NCBI GenBank assembly: GCA_017165825.1
Contig: CM029384.1
Coordinates: forward strand, 16,989,282 to 17,053,281
Origin: Hepsetus odoe
Taxonomy: Eukaryota; Chordata; Actinopteri; Characiformes; Hepsetidae
Direction: 5' to 3'
Length of the DNA: 64,000 nucleotides
Position 1 is the first letter of the stretch; the number at the start of each line of letters is the position of its first letter. The notes beneath the pieces are model-generated. The model saw nothing but the letters and a program-made list of their open reading frames with translations, did no database searches and was not told where the DNA came from. Position numbers and translations under genes: made by a program. Of the stretch, positions 45,743 through 56,752 are shown one piece after another.

Positions 45743-47057
45743 TTTTAAGTGTGCTGTCACTTTAAGACCTATTTGACCAATGTAGTCCAGAATTATAATA
45801 ATCAGCATTAGATCATTAGCTCTACATCAGCATACACATGTATGTGAGTTCATGACAAAATTGTAAAGTAAATGACAGAAGATAAACTAGCAGCAAGCCA
45901 AAAAACCATGTCTGGATGACATGTACTTAATAAAATAAGAGATTAAGTTTTAATTAGCAGGCGTTGCATAAACTGTGTGGCTCAATTACTTATGAAACAT
46001 AAATATTTGATCAGATTCAGATCAGAACATTTAAGTACTCTAATCAAGGAGCGAGTGTCACGCATTGTGGATTTTGAGACAATGATGCACCCCTTGCGAA
46101 GCTTCACAGCAGCTAATTTATGTACACAGCTCCCATTCTGGCCCTATTAAAATGTGAAGATCTAATCCCTTTAGCTCATAAGTCTCTGTTATAATATGAG
46201 CCGCAGGCCTAGATGATTAGGTGCGTGTGTTTGTGTGGGGGAACATGAGGGCACAGATGTGAGCAATGCTGAGCAGATTATGAGGATATCTGTGGGATTA
46301 GCACAGTGTTAAAAATCATTAATTCAGGTATCTCTCATTTCGTATCTCTCAACCAGAGAGAGAGAGAGAAAAGTAAATAGGGTCTGCCAAGATGAACTGA
46401 GCATGATGTTACAAAAGCAAGGAAAATATTGTTATGATTTGAAATATCGTTAGGTTATGGCACAAATCGCTTTTCTGCTTCACTTTAAAAATTATTTGTG
46501 CACACCCCTGCAGCAATAGAGACTTTCTTGTTTTCATCCTGCCACATGGTCCTAATGGATGTGGCTGGACAGATGGTGTTGTCCAGGTGTGTGTCAGCTG
46601 TTCTGTTCCATATTGACAGAAGCCATGATTAAATTCTCTTCAGTGAAATCAATAGCATTTACTGCTTGGCTGAGCTGGCTCAGTATTTGCCTGAATAGTA
46701 TTTATTCAGATTCTCGATGAAGTCAACGAACTGGATCAGACAGACATTTCAAATTATGTTTGGTGCGCTCAATAATCTGGTATGCCGATTGCTTGAAGAT
46801 AAATCGAAGGAGCAAAACCTTTTATTTCCATTTTTATGATTATTTATTTTTTCCATAATTTGAGAGCAACACTTTCCTTCCCATCAATGTTTCATGGCCA
46901 GTAAAAATGGTCAAACATGACATGAAACACAGCAGCTTTGTTTCAGGGCATTAGTCGCTGGTGTTATTTTAGTTGATTTTGACAGTTAATTAATTTTTGC
47001 TTCACTTAACCCTTAAAGCGCCAACATAATTCTAGAACCATTTTTGCCATTCCTGCC
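45743..47057. other. Intron 2, unique-looking
   Basis: No exon or repeat was recognised. The segment about 46020-46330 looks like unique sequence with homeodomain-type TTAATT/ATTA cores, a possible conserved non-coding element; a multi-species alignment is needed. Confidence 0.35.
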
Positions 47058-47152
47058 CTCCACTGTACAGTGTCTATGGGTCAAATGCAGAGGTTGCATT
47101 TTGTTGTGTGCTGTGCTGGGTTTCACGATGATAGTCACTTTCACTTCACTTC
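47058..47152 (+). mobile_element. SINE family A, 3' end only
   Basis: GCAGAGGTTGCATTTTGTTG, TGTGCTGTGCTGGGTTTCAC and ATAGTCACTTTCACTTC. The head is absent. Confidence 0.82.
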
Positions 47153-48073
47153 AAGTTTTAAGGGTAAGCTAAGAAAATCTGTAGAGTGAACTGAAGAGGA
47201 TAGTCCACATGCATGTACCTCAGAATCCTCAGAAAGAGAAATCCCTTGACAGATACTCTCTGAACATATTTAGGATTATAGGAGAAGATCTGAGCTGCTA
47301 TCTTGGAAAAAAAGGAGATTGCACAATGAGGTTCTCACAATTGTGATACACAGATCAAAAAAAAAAAGTGATGACAATCTTTGTGCCTCAAAAAAGTTTT
47401 TCTTTTGTTTAAATTTTTAATTAAAGTTCAAGAAGATAAGGAATAAAGAATAGCATGCTATGCTCATGTTTATTCACAGTGCCAATATTGGCGAAGGGCA
47501 CTGTAATGTTATATGAAGGAGCTCATTTTGATATTAAAAATCACTCAAAGTGCTTTTAATGGCCTGGTAGCACTCAGGTGTTCCCTCATTATTTTGAGAT
47601 TGTTTACACATCAGCTTAATGTGAATATGATAACTCATAAATGCACACTCCAGCACAAATGCAAATGTTGCTAATGGCTTGTTTAGAAAAGCATCAATGA
47701 AGCCTCGATGGTATTTCAGTGGACCGACTCTCAGATTTTCCATTAGTAGTTCATTGCATACAATTAAAAGGGTTTAATATGTGCTCACTACAGCAAAATA
47801 CCATTCAGTGGAACAATATTCAACAGGCTCAACTGATTTTCTTTCTAATTGAAAAGCAAACTAAGAACCTGGGGACCACATGTTTTCTGAATTGTATTTA
47901 TATCTGTACCGCAAGATGTTGTGTTGCATCATTTATGACTGTGATAACAGCAAATAATATTCCGTTATATGTGAAAAAGGGCAGTGGCTGAGTGGTGACA
48001 TTTTCACCTTCATCATTAAATAAGTATTGTTAAAAATTATTAGCCCACCAATATATTGGGCGAGTTCTAAAAT
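47153..48073. other. Intron 2, unique-looking
   Basis: No exon was recognised. About 47530-47745 is unique, with ATGCAAATG and CATTAGTAG words, and could be a conserved element. Confidence 0.35.
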
Positions 48074-48106
48074 GCAGCACTGTGCAAAAGTCTTTAGACA
48101 CTTCTT
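48074..48106. mobile_element. Possible DNA-transposon end fragment
   Basis: CACTGTGCAAAAGTCTTTAG resembles the terminal repeat of some fish Tc1-like elements ('ctgtgcaaaagtcttaggc'). Only one end is seen. Confidence 0.35.
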
Positions 48107-48142
48107 ATTTCTTCATACTTCCAAAGGAAACAAGCCAGACTT

Positions 48143-48380
48143 TGAAAGTGAAAGTGACAACCCTTGTCATCACAAGGCCACAGCACAGCACAGCACATAG
48201 TGAACCACAATGAAATTGGACCTCTGCATTTAACCCATGCAAACACTGTGCAGCAGTGGGCAGCTATTGAAAGCGCCCAGGGAGCCAGTACCTTGCTCAA
48301 GGGTACCTCAGGGGAACCTACTGGTGAGGGAATCAAACCCACAGGGGCAACTCCCTAACTACTAGGCTACCGCTGCCCCA
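48143..48380 (-). mobile_element. SINE family A forming the 3' part of a U2 chimera
   Basis: Complete family A copy on the - strand: head GGGGCAGCGGTAGCCTAGTA at 48380, GGTTTGATTCCCTCACC, TGAGGTACCCTTGAGCAAGG and end GTTGTCACTTTCACTTTC near 48143. It is separated by only a few bases from U2-derived sequence in the same orientation. Confidence 0.92.
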
Positions 48381-48382
48381 AA

Positions 48383-48527
48383 ATGCATGGAGCGAACAGA
48401 GCAAGCTCCTTTACCGTCTCCCTGTTCTAATCAATTTAATACAGTCCTCATATAGAGGACGTATCAGATATTAAACTGATAAGAACAGATACTAAACTTA
48501 ATCTTAGCCAAAAGGCCGAGAAGCGTT
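48383..48527 (-). pseudogene. U2 snRNA pseudogene joined to a SINE
   Basis: U2 snRNA pairs with the intron branch point in the spliceosome. On the - strand, 48527 onward reads CGCTTCTCGGCCTTTTGGCT, AAGATTAAGTTTAGTATCTG, TTCTTATCAGTTTAATATCT and GATACGTCCTCTATATGAGG, matching the U2 5' domain from nucleotide 1 or 2. It continues through AGCTTGCTCTGTTCGCTCC to about nucleotide 150 and then stops. The branch-point pairing core GTAGTA is TTAGTA here, and the Sm-site region is altered and about 5 nt shorter, so it should not function. The 3' stem-loops are missing; the next sequence is the SINE head. Confidence 0.93.
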
Positions 48528-48837
48528 GTTTCATTTAATGCATTGTTGAAGAACAGTTCTTCAGGCTTCATGAAGGGCCACATTTTTTGCCCTCATTTTC
48601 AGTCCAGTCCCTGTTCCTGGCCAGTTTCAGAACCCTTTTTTGACTCTTTAATTTATTGAGCCACAGTGAACTACACATGAATCATTCAAGCATTTGCAGA
48701 TATTTATATGTGATCAGGCCAGTGATTAGTACACTGCTGATGCTGAATGCTGAGTGCTGCATGCTGAGTGCCAAAGATCAAACAGTTTAAAAGCATGCAG
48801 TAGTATTTTTGCACCCACATGGTGATCACTAGCAAAA
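48528..48837. other. Intron 2 spacer
   Basis: No gene seen. A short imperfect run of TGCTGA(A/G)TGCTG words lies near 48737-48770. Confidence 0.4.
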
Positions 48838-49756
48838 TACACTGCCTGGCCAGAAAAATCTGCTCCTGAATTTAACCAAGGTAAGGGCTTTTCATTGGAT
48901 TAGCACTGCAGTGATTAATATGTTTCGGCTGGCTGCAAGATATTAAACCCTAGCTGATACAGTGAGTAGTTTCTCATTTCTCCATCAGTCCTGTCAGAAG
49001 ATGTATCCTGTGGTTGTCGAAAAGATGTTAAGCTGTTTGGAATGAGTTCTAGCCTTTGTTAAGCAAAGAAAACCCGGGTTTACAGCTGTCGGATGCATTA
49101 TTTAAGCCGAGATTAATAAGCAAAAGTGACCATTCTTGTCATTGAAAGCGCTTGAGGAGCAGTGAAAGGGACAGTACCTTGGGAAACCAACTGGAATTTG
49201 AACCCACAACTTTCTGATCCAGGGGCAAACTCCCTAAACACCAGGCCACCACTGCCTATGCTGATATAACATCATCTTTAAGTAAGAAATGTGAGACTAG
49301 AAAGAATTAATGCATCATGCCTAGTGCCTACCATAATATGCCTGAGGGGGCAATGTTATGATCTGGGGTTGCTTCAGCTGGTCAGGTCTAGGTTCAGCAA
49401 CAGTATGTGTTTCGAAAATGAGTGCAACTGTCTATGAATATACTGAATAAATAGATTTTTTTTGTTCCCTGATAGCACGGGCATATTCCAAGATGGAAAT
49501 TCCATGATTTATCGGGTTCAAATTGTGAAAGTGTGGTTTTGGGAGCATGAGCCATCATTTTTGTGCTTTTTACATATTTCCACCACAGGCTTAGCCTCAT
49601 TGAGAATCCTTGAGATGTGCTAGAGCAAATAAGGCACACCTCTACAGTCATGCATGAATACAAGACCTTGGCAAAAAATAAATGCATGACGAATGTTTGC
49701 CAGAATGCTAAAGTCAGTCCAAAAACATAGAGAGTGTGTCTTTTTTGACCGTCCAT
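48838..49756 (+). mobile_element. Tc1-like transposon, degenerate
   Basis: The left end TACACTGCCTGGCCAGAAAA starts with a TA target dinucleotide. Internal words TTTCGGCTGGCTGCAAGATA, TGTCGAAAAGATGTTAAGCT, GGTTGCTTCAGCTGGTCAGG, CGGGCATATTCCAAGATGG and CATTGAGAATCCTTGAGATG match the order of a common fish Tc1-like element and encode parts of a DDE transposase C-terminal region. The right end near 49731-49756 is diverged. Stops and deletions break the frame, and a SINE interrupts it. Confidence 0.85.
49124..49257 (-). mobile_element. SINE family A fragment nested in the Tc1-like element
   Basis: In reverse orientation: AAGTGACCATTCTTGTCATT, GGACAGTACCTTGGGAAACC, TTTGAACCCACAACTTTC and CAGGCCACCACTGCC. 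The middle is deleted (the usual AACCCA...CAGCTATT part is missing). Confidence 0.82.
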
Positions 49757-50361
49757 TGAATAAAGAAATATATGTGGCTCATACCTTTGCCCAGTTCTTC
49801 ACATAAGACAAAAGATATGGGGTTAAAGATCTACAATTCCCAATGTTAGCATTTCATCTTATTAACATCTGGTGGCTGAATTTGAACTACAAAAGTCAAA
49901 TTTGGCAAATTTACCAGAAATCTACCCTTTCAATGAGCCCTAGAAGCCCAGCAGATTTATGCATGGTAGGTGGATATTTTTGGCACAGGATAGTAGAATC
50001 TCTGCATACATGACTACATGGTAATCTTAGCTCTGTAAAAGTGGGCTTTTGGAACAGGAGATGAGATCGGCTCTGATGACATGGCTTCTGAGAGAATGTC
50101 TGTGAGCTAGGCATGAGAGAAATGCATTATAGCAAAGACTGCTTTGAGATTCATAGTCATTTGATGTTCTACTAAAAGAGCTTTCAGTAACCACTGACAA
50201 CTAGTTCGTGATTAGCCTTTGTGAAAACAGTCTGAAATTTCAATACCTTCCTGCCTTTGAAGTCTCAGGCTTTGTGCAAATATCAGCAATTTATTGCACT
50301 TTACAGACCTCTGACAGATGTTGACAACAATAGTAAGATGCTTTTCTTCAGTCTTCAGCTG
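49757..50361. other. Intron 2, nothing recognised
   Basis: No exon or classifiable repeat. Confidence 0.45.
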
Positions 50362-50578
50362 GGACAGAGGTGGCCTTAGGGACTGGACTCCAGGATCAAA
50401 AGGTCATGGGTTTGAATCCTAGACCAGTGGGATTGTCCTGAGGTACCCTTGAGCAAGGAACCGACCCTGCCACTGCTCCCTTTAAATAGCTGCCCCCTGC
50501 TGCATGTATGTGTATGGGTCAAAAGCAGAGGTTGTGTTTCACTGAGTGCTGTGCTAAGAAATAATCACCTTCACTCAG
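50362..50578 (+). mobile_element. SINE family A, near full length
   Basis: GACAGAGGTGGCCTTAGGGA, B box GGTTTGAATCCTAGACC, CCTGAGGTACCCTTGAGCAA, and a diverged end AATCACCTTCACTCAG. Confidence 0.87.
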
Positions 50579-52221
50579 ATTGCAAACTTTACATTTTTTA
50601 CCAATAAACATTATTTTTTATAAAGTTGAAAACCTAGTGGGGACCAGTTAGCTTGTTTACACAGTAACATGTAGTTTTTTTTCATTGTTACAAATACCAT
50701 TTCCAGCAACCTTATAAGGAACATCAACTTTATAGGTGTACAGTTACACACTGTAGACCATCTGTTGTTATGCACAGCCTGTAGCCATCTGTTGTCACGG
50801 ATTGGTCACTTGCTGGTCACAGGACAGCTGGTGACCAGAAATCGGTGCGTTCTCAACATAATTCCCCATTTATCAGACACAGTAATATTGTAATAAAAAA
50901 AATGTATATTGATCTTTTTTTGCATTTGATATCGTATAGGATAATCTTAAATACACCAGCTGAGAGCCCTTCAAAGTGGTTTCCACATAATGCTATTTAT
51001 ATCAACATAACACACTGCACAATGTATAATATGTAAAAATGAATTGCAATTGATGTAGAATTGTAAAACTTGACGTAAAATTGTTCAATGTAGAGAAATT
51101 TATTGACTCTAATTAATTTACATTATATTTGTGATGATAGGAACTAGGGTTTCACAATGAATGTCATGTTTCGCAGAGCCGTCAGTCATTGTGATAATGA
51201 ATCATATTTTAATGTATATTATGATTTTAACATTCACCAGTTATACAAATAAAATCATCGGCATAAAAGAGGTTAAACCACTGAATTTCTGAAGGACCCA
51301 ACAGAGTGCTAGAGGCAATCCCCTAAGCTCTACCTTCAAAGAAATATCTGTGTTACCAACATGCACTCTGAGATGAGTGAATATTTTTTTCTAAAGAGTT
51401 TACTTTAGAGGTTTTCAGTGCCCTGTAACATCTTGTCTATGTTGAGGTAATCATTGTTTTTTAATTAAAATGTTATTTAAAATGATATATATTGTCAATA
51501 AACAGTCAAATGTGTTGTTTTAATTTAAATTTAAAGTTCAAAGTTAAAAATACTTAAAATCTGCTAAATAGGCAAGTTAAAAATAGATGATGTCAAAGAG
51601 TAATCATATTGACCAAAAGAAATTGGATAAATTTAGTGAAACAGTAGTGCCACGTCTAATAATGAGCACAATATGCTTCAAAATGTTTATTATGTTCATG
51701 TATTCTGACAGTGAGCTCATATCACCATATTCCTCAAGTCTGTTATAAAATTATGAATTCTGACCTTCCCCGTCTTGTTTTCACCCCTCTTCGCTCCAGC
51801 CCCTATTTACCCCTTATCTCAAGACTCTTGTTTATTGCTTGATTCTTTTTTTGCAAAGAAAAACAGAATTCTCTTTGTGCTTTCCCAGACAGGCTCTGTG
51901 ATTGTCATGCATTATAAGTTCAGACTGGTGATGTGAAGAAAGGAAAGAGACACAATATATCATGATTTGCATACTGTCCTCTTATTATAGATGCAGGAAA
52001 TGCATTTTTAAAAGAACAGGCAGAAGTTATTCTGTGTTTGGGTCCAGGCCTTTCCAAGAAGACTTTTGTGATCTTTCTGTGATTTCAGACAAAGCAGGCT
52101 TTGAATTGGCTACTGCCCTCATTGAGGCCAAATGTGAATGCAGTTGGCTTTCCTTTTTTCCCAATCACAGTTGGCTGATTTCCTGCTTGCAGTTGTGAAT
52201 GTGATTTCTTCTTTCTTCCCT
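50579..52221. other. Intron 2, nothing recognised
   Basis: Very AT-rich DNA, no exon, RNA gene or repeat recognised. Confidence 0.45.
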
Positions 52222-52408
52222 CTTTCGTCTTTCTCTCTCTCTCTCTCTCTCTCTGGGGTCTGCAGATGTGAGAAGCCAGGCAGCTTTGAGCATGCAGCTG
52301 AGTGACTGTTCTGTTTTCATGCATCCCAAATGAACAGGATTAAGATGAATAATGAAATCAAACGGAGAGAGAAGAGAGAAAGAGAGACAGAGATAGGAGA
52401 GAGAGGCA
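52222..52408. repeat. CT-rich tract followed by GA-rich tract
   Basis: (CT)n at about 52229-52254 is followed at 52364-52408 by an imperfect GAGA-rich tract, giving complementary arms about 110 bp apart. The arrangement resembles the CT/GA pair upstream of rab26 exon 1, but the GA arm is impure. Confidence 0.75.
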
Positions 52409-53368
52409 GGTCACTTGTCTTGGTTTGCCTCTGGATAGAAACGCATCGTTTTCCTTTCACCACCTCATTACCATAGCTCCTCATAACAAAAATCATATTC
52501 ATGTCTTGGAGCACCTATGCAATTAGCGAGCCTTATTACATTATTTATTTAAATGGATTTGAATGCTCTGACTCGACTCCATTATAACTTTGTTAGCCGT
52601 GCCTCCCTAAAAGGATTTTAACATCTATTACACTCCATTAACCTGGGAGATGGACAGTTTTTTGTTTGCAGTTGTAAATTGAAAGAGAAAGACAGGTAGA
52701 CTGACAAAGAGAGAGATCGGTGTCTTCTCTATCACTGTCTGGTGAATTAATTCATTCTAGGTTTTGAGGCTGTGATTCTAATTAATTGAAAGGACAATTG
52801 CCACCTGCCACCTGAATGTCAACAGGATGTGCAAAAGGCTGAGCTAGAGGAGGGCTCATGAATATTTGAAATGTTCATGCTGGATGGAAGCACTACTCTT
52901 GAAACTCTTCTGCTGTAGACTGTTCATTAGGATGTAGGCATTTTTCACATATTTCATATGGAAATTAAGAACATTTTGCAATATGCAGGGAACATAGTTA
53001 CAAAGTATGGAGTTATACAGAGTCAGAGTTGTACACAGCGGTCACAGGACCAGACCTCTGATGATTGTAATTCATTAAAAGTCATATAAATGGGTTTAAT
53101 GATTTGACGATGCTAGTTTTTGGTCCATAACATACTTTTAAAATCCATTAAAGTCAGAAATGTACATATAGATGTGAAGAAAAATGATCCCCAATGACTT
53201 TTTTTTTGGATCATCTGTGGTTTTACCACTTTCAAACTTACATATAAAAATGGGCCTCACCAGTGTTTTGGATGGTAAATAAAACAGCTAAATATGAATA
53301 GTAGTCGTTGTGATTTGTGGTTTCAATCACCATAACTATAAAAAAACAGTCTAAACAGTCACTCAATT
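52409..53368. other. Intron 2, candidate conserved non-coding segment
   Basis: No exon. About 52500-52890 is unique and contains TTCTAATTAATTGAAAGG, CCACCTGCCACCTGAATG (adjacent E-box cores) and CATGAATATTTGAAATG, a texture common in vertebrate enhancers. Conservation cannot be judged here. Confidence 0.35.
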
Positions 53369-53592
53369 AGGGGCAGAGGTGGTCTAGTGGTTAGGGAGTT
53401 GCCTCCTGCATTGGAAAATTGTGGGTTTAATTCCCTCACCAGTAGGTTTCCCTGAGGTATCCTTGAGCAAGGTACTGTCCCTGTCACTGCTCCCTGGGTT
53501 TTCAATAGCTGCACAGTGTTTGCATGGGTTAAATTGAGAGGTCCAATTTTGTTGTGATGTCGCAATGACAAGGGTTGTCACTTTCACCTTTT
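53369..53592 (+). mobile_element. SINE family A, near full length
   Basis: GGCAGAGGTGGTCTAGTGGT, TTAGGGAGTTGCC, GGGTTTAATTCCCTCACCAG, GAGAGGTCCAATTTTGTTG and GGTTGTCACTTTCACC. It belongs to the GGTCCAATTT subgroup with 22438, 36553 and 48143. Confidence 0.91.
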
Positions 53593-54261
53593 TTCACTAC
53601 AATTAAAAGTTTCTACTTATGTAGATGTCTTGAAAAATTATGGAATTCTTCACCAGACCCTTAAAAAAAAAAAAAAAAAAAACCTTTAAAAACTTTCAAC
53701 AAACAATGTGAGGAAAAACACAGCAGGAACATTTTTAATCACGTTTCAAAATGTGGAATCGGCTCTTCAAGAAACCGATCATGCAGCAACGACTCATGAA
53801 TAAAAGACATGATTTTCCTCTGTTTATTTGAAAGTAGCTTTGGTGAGCTGAGATAAACATTGAAATGGTATCCAGCAATTTTTCATTTCTTTTTCTGGCA
53901 GCTCAAGAAAACTGTCGGCAATGCTAACTCAGTTATTAGTCATTAACAGTTACAGACAGCCTCCTTCATCTCTGTGAATGTTTCTCTTATTAGTGTTTAA
54001 ACTCCAACTGGATGTTCAAGAAGTCTAAGCTTTGAATCCTCTTGAATCCGCCCTTCCTGAACCCTTCCTTCTTTTCAGGATTTGACTCAGAGTAAATGTT
54101 GTGATATTTGTTGCACATAAGGGGGTACATGACTTTAGCTGCGTTTACACTCACAAATCTACAACAGAGGTAGCATCCGTGCTTATAGGATAGAACTAAA
54201 ACCGTGCAAATGACAAAAAATAAGTTTCATAGGTTCTAAAACGAAACACTTCAGTACTTCC
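53593..54261. other. Intron 2, nothing recognised
   Basis: Contains a poly(A) run at 53662-53682. No exon or classifiable repeat. Confidence 0.45.
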
Positions 54262-54556
54262 TGAAGGGCGGCATGGTGACACCTTTCTGTGTGGAGTTTG
54301 CATGTTCTCACCATGTCTGCTTGGGTTTGCTCTGGGAGCTTTGGTTTCCTCCCACCGTCTACAGACATGCACATCAGGCAGACTGGAGATGCTAAATTGC
54401 CTGTAGGTGTGAGTGTGTGTGTGAGTGTGTTTGTGTGCCTGCACTGCAATGGACTGGCAACCTGTCCAGGGTGTTTCCCTACCTTTCATCCTGTGAGAGC
54501 CGGGATAGGCTGCAGCGACCCTAATTAGAACTGGCTGTGAAAATGAGTGAGTAAAT
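54262..54556 (+). mobile_element. SINE family C, head mostly missing
   Basis: GGGCGGCATGGTGAC, then CTTTCTGTGTGGAGTTTGCA, GTTTCCTCCCACCGTCTACA, a short TG repeat, GGACTGGCAACCTGTCCAGG and a tail with GAAAATGAGTGAGTAAATGA. The tRNA-like promoter part between the first two motifs is deleted compared with 63103. Confidence 0.87.
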
Positions 54557-56539
54557 GAGACAGTACCTCTAGAAATACGTTGGATGTGACTGTCTGCTTT
54601 TACGCTGTTCAGGTTAATATTGAAATATGTATCTTACCCTTTTGGGGCTCATAATTAAATCCATGAGTATAGTAATATACTCAGTTCACAATAGCACAGT
54701 ATGTTGATATCACAGCTGCATACACTGCAGTTGTGTATCATAGACAGACAGTATTCTATTATGAGTGGTAGAGATACCAGCATGAAAATACATATAAAAA
54801 TAGATTGTGGCCATGTTGACTGTCTATAATGGCTTCATGCACTGCAGGCCTGCACAGAATTGTATCTCATAAAACCAGCATTGCAGGCTCAGCCTACATC
54901 ATTGACACACCCTGATGATTCACAGCTTCTATATTCAGAATTCAACTCTGAGGATACTGAGGTTTAATTTTTTTTGTCAGTCTCTGCAGATGATGGCTGA
55001 CCTCCCTAGTTACTAGCAGCTGCCTGCTTTGGCTATTTCCATAAAGCTTGTTCTATACTCAGTTATCCTCCCTGGCAGTGTTCTGAATGGAGATCCTTTC
55101 CTCTCAGGGGGCTGGAAATGAGGATTTGAACTCTCAATCCCAGCTCAACTTCTGGAAAAAAAAAAAAAAAAGAAAACAACACAAGGGCTTAGATGTGTTT
55201 GCCTGAATTTGAATATAAATTTATTCAAGAGCGTGTGCAAAATCCCAAAGGCCTATCTGGCCTCAATCAATGTGCTCTCACTCTCCCAGCTCAAACAAGC
55301 ACCACCCCTGCACTCTTCGTCCATAATAGAAAGATTCTGGCAAATTCCAAGGATAGGCAGCAAAGTCAGTACTCGTTTAGAGAGTTATTGGGAAGCTTTG
55401 CTGCTCTGGGAAACTGTAACAAGGTGTTTTTCACTCCTGTTGACTACACTCTCTCCTGCAACAACACTGAAGAAGGATTAAAGCCGACTGGCAAGAAACA
55501 TCAAAAGCAAATGAGCTTGCTTTGCGTTAAGGCCAGATGTTAGATCTTGTAAAATGGGCTTATGCAGCAATTTGTATGAATTGTATGAAGTAGCACGTGT
55601 TGTAGATTACATTCTTCCATTTAGGAACAAAAAGGATCAAATACAAAAAGATATTTAAGAAAATATAAATGCAGATCAGTTTAAACAGAAAACAGTGTTT
55701 TAAAAGCTCTTTAAGGTTGATTAAAGGCAAAGCCCAGCTCGGTTTTTCCTTTCTTGGCCCTTGTGGCAACTTTTTCTGTTAATAGTGGCCACAGAAAGAA
55801 AAATAAAACTAAAATCCCTCTTGAAATCAAGTGTTTGGAACACATTTGTTCTCATTACATCTAATGCTGTGTTTTTCTCAGAGTTTGGGTTATTTATGGC
55901 AACCGACCACTTGTTCCCTCTTTCACAGTCTGTCAGCAATGTGTTATAAAGACTGACTTTTATTCCTGCTCATTCAACAACACAAGACTGCATATTGACT
56001 TACTCAGAGTGAATATGTTTATTAATCTTGCAGAAAACATGACTCCTTAGCAAGAGTAGTGACGCAAAAATTGCACTGAGCGAAGCATCGATGTGGGATT
56101 TGTAGCCTGATATGTGATATCTACTACATCGAACTTGGTTTATAAAAGCCTGTATATAACATTTTATTCTTTTACATTCAAAATGAGGTTCAATGGTTCA
56201 TTTTAGTCAGGTATTTCTAAACATTGTGCTCTACCATAGCGTCATAAATGCTTATTGCCTATTAGATTTTGATATGAAATATTGGTCAAATGTCAAATAC
56301 CAGTATGACTGCATTATTAATATTCACCCCCTCCATGTCACAACCATGTCACAATTGGCTGAAACAGTGATGAAATCTCTCAGCAACTCTTTGTATGTAC
56401 TGAAATTAAACACATATCTTGAATTTTGCTAAATTTCATGATTTTTGTTCCGAATGCTTACTTAGAAGGTTTTAAAGTAGATATGAGATAGGAAGCTCTC
56501 TGACAGCATGACTTTAATGTAAAATGATTACCTTCTTCA
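54557..56539. other. Intron 2, nothing recognised
   Basis: Overlapping open frames of 116 and 90 residues at 55193-55543 show no recognisable domain and look like chance. A poly(A) run lies at 55156-55172. Confidence 0.45.
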
Positions 56540-56752
56540 GTGAAGTGACATCATTTCATTGTGAACCACAAGAAAATGCAGCCTCTGCATTTAACCCATA
56601 CATACACGCAGCAGGGGGCAGCTGTTGGAGCAGTAATGGGGATGGTACCTTGCTCAAGGGTACTTCAGGGTAACCTACTCACCTGTGATTCAAACCCACA
56701 ACCTGTTTATTCTGGGGCCTTGTCCCTAACCACTAGACCACCGCTGCCGCTG
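56540..56752 (-). mobile_element. SINE family A, near full length
   Basis: In reverse orientation: AGTGAAGTGACATCATTTCA, GCAGCAGGGGGCAGCTGTTG, GATTCAAACCCACAACC and CTAACCACTAGACCACCGC. Confidence 0.88.

Noticed and set aside
48383..48527. Functional U2 snRNA gene
   Set aside because: It stops at about nucleotide 150, the Sm-site region is altered and the branch-point pairing core is changed.
55193..55543. Possible small coding gene (116 residues)
   Set aside because: No recognisable domain, competing overlapping frames, no splice or start context.
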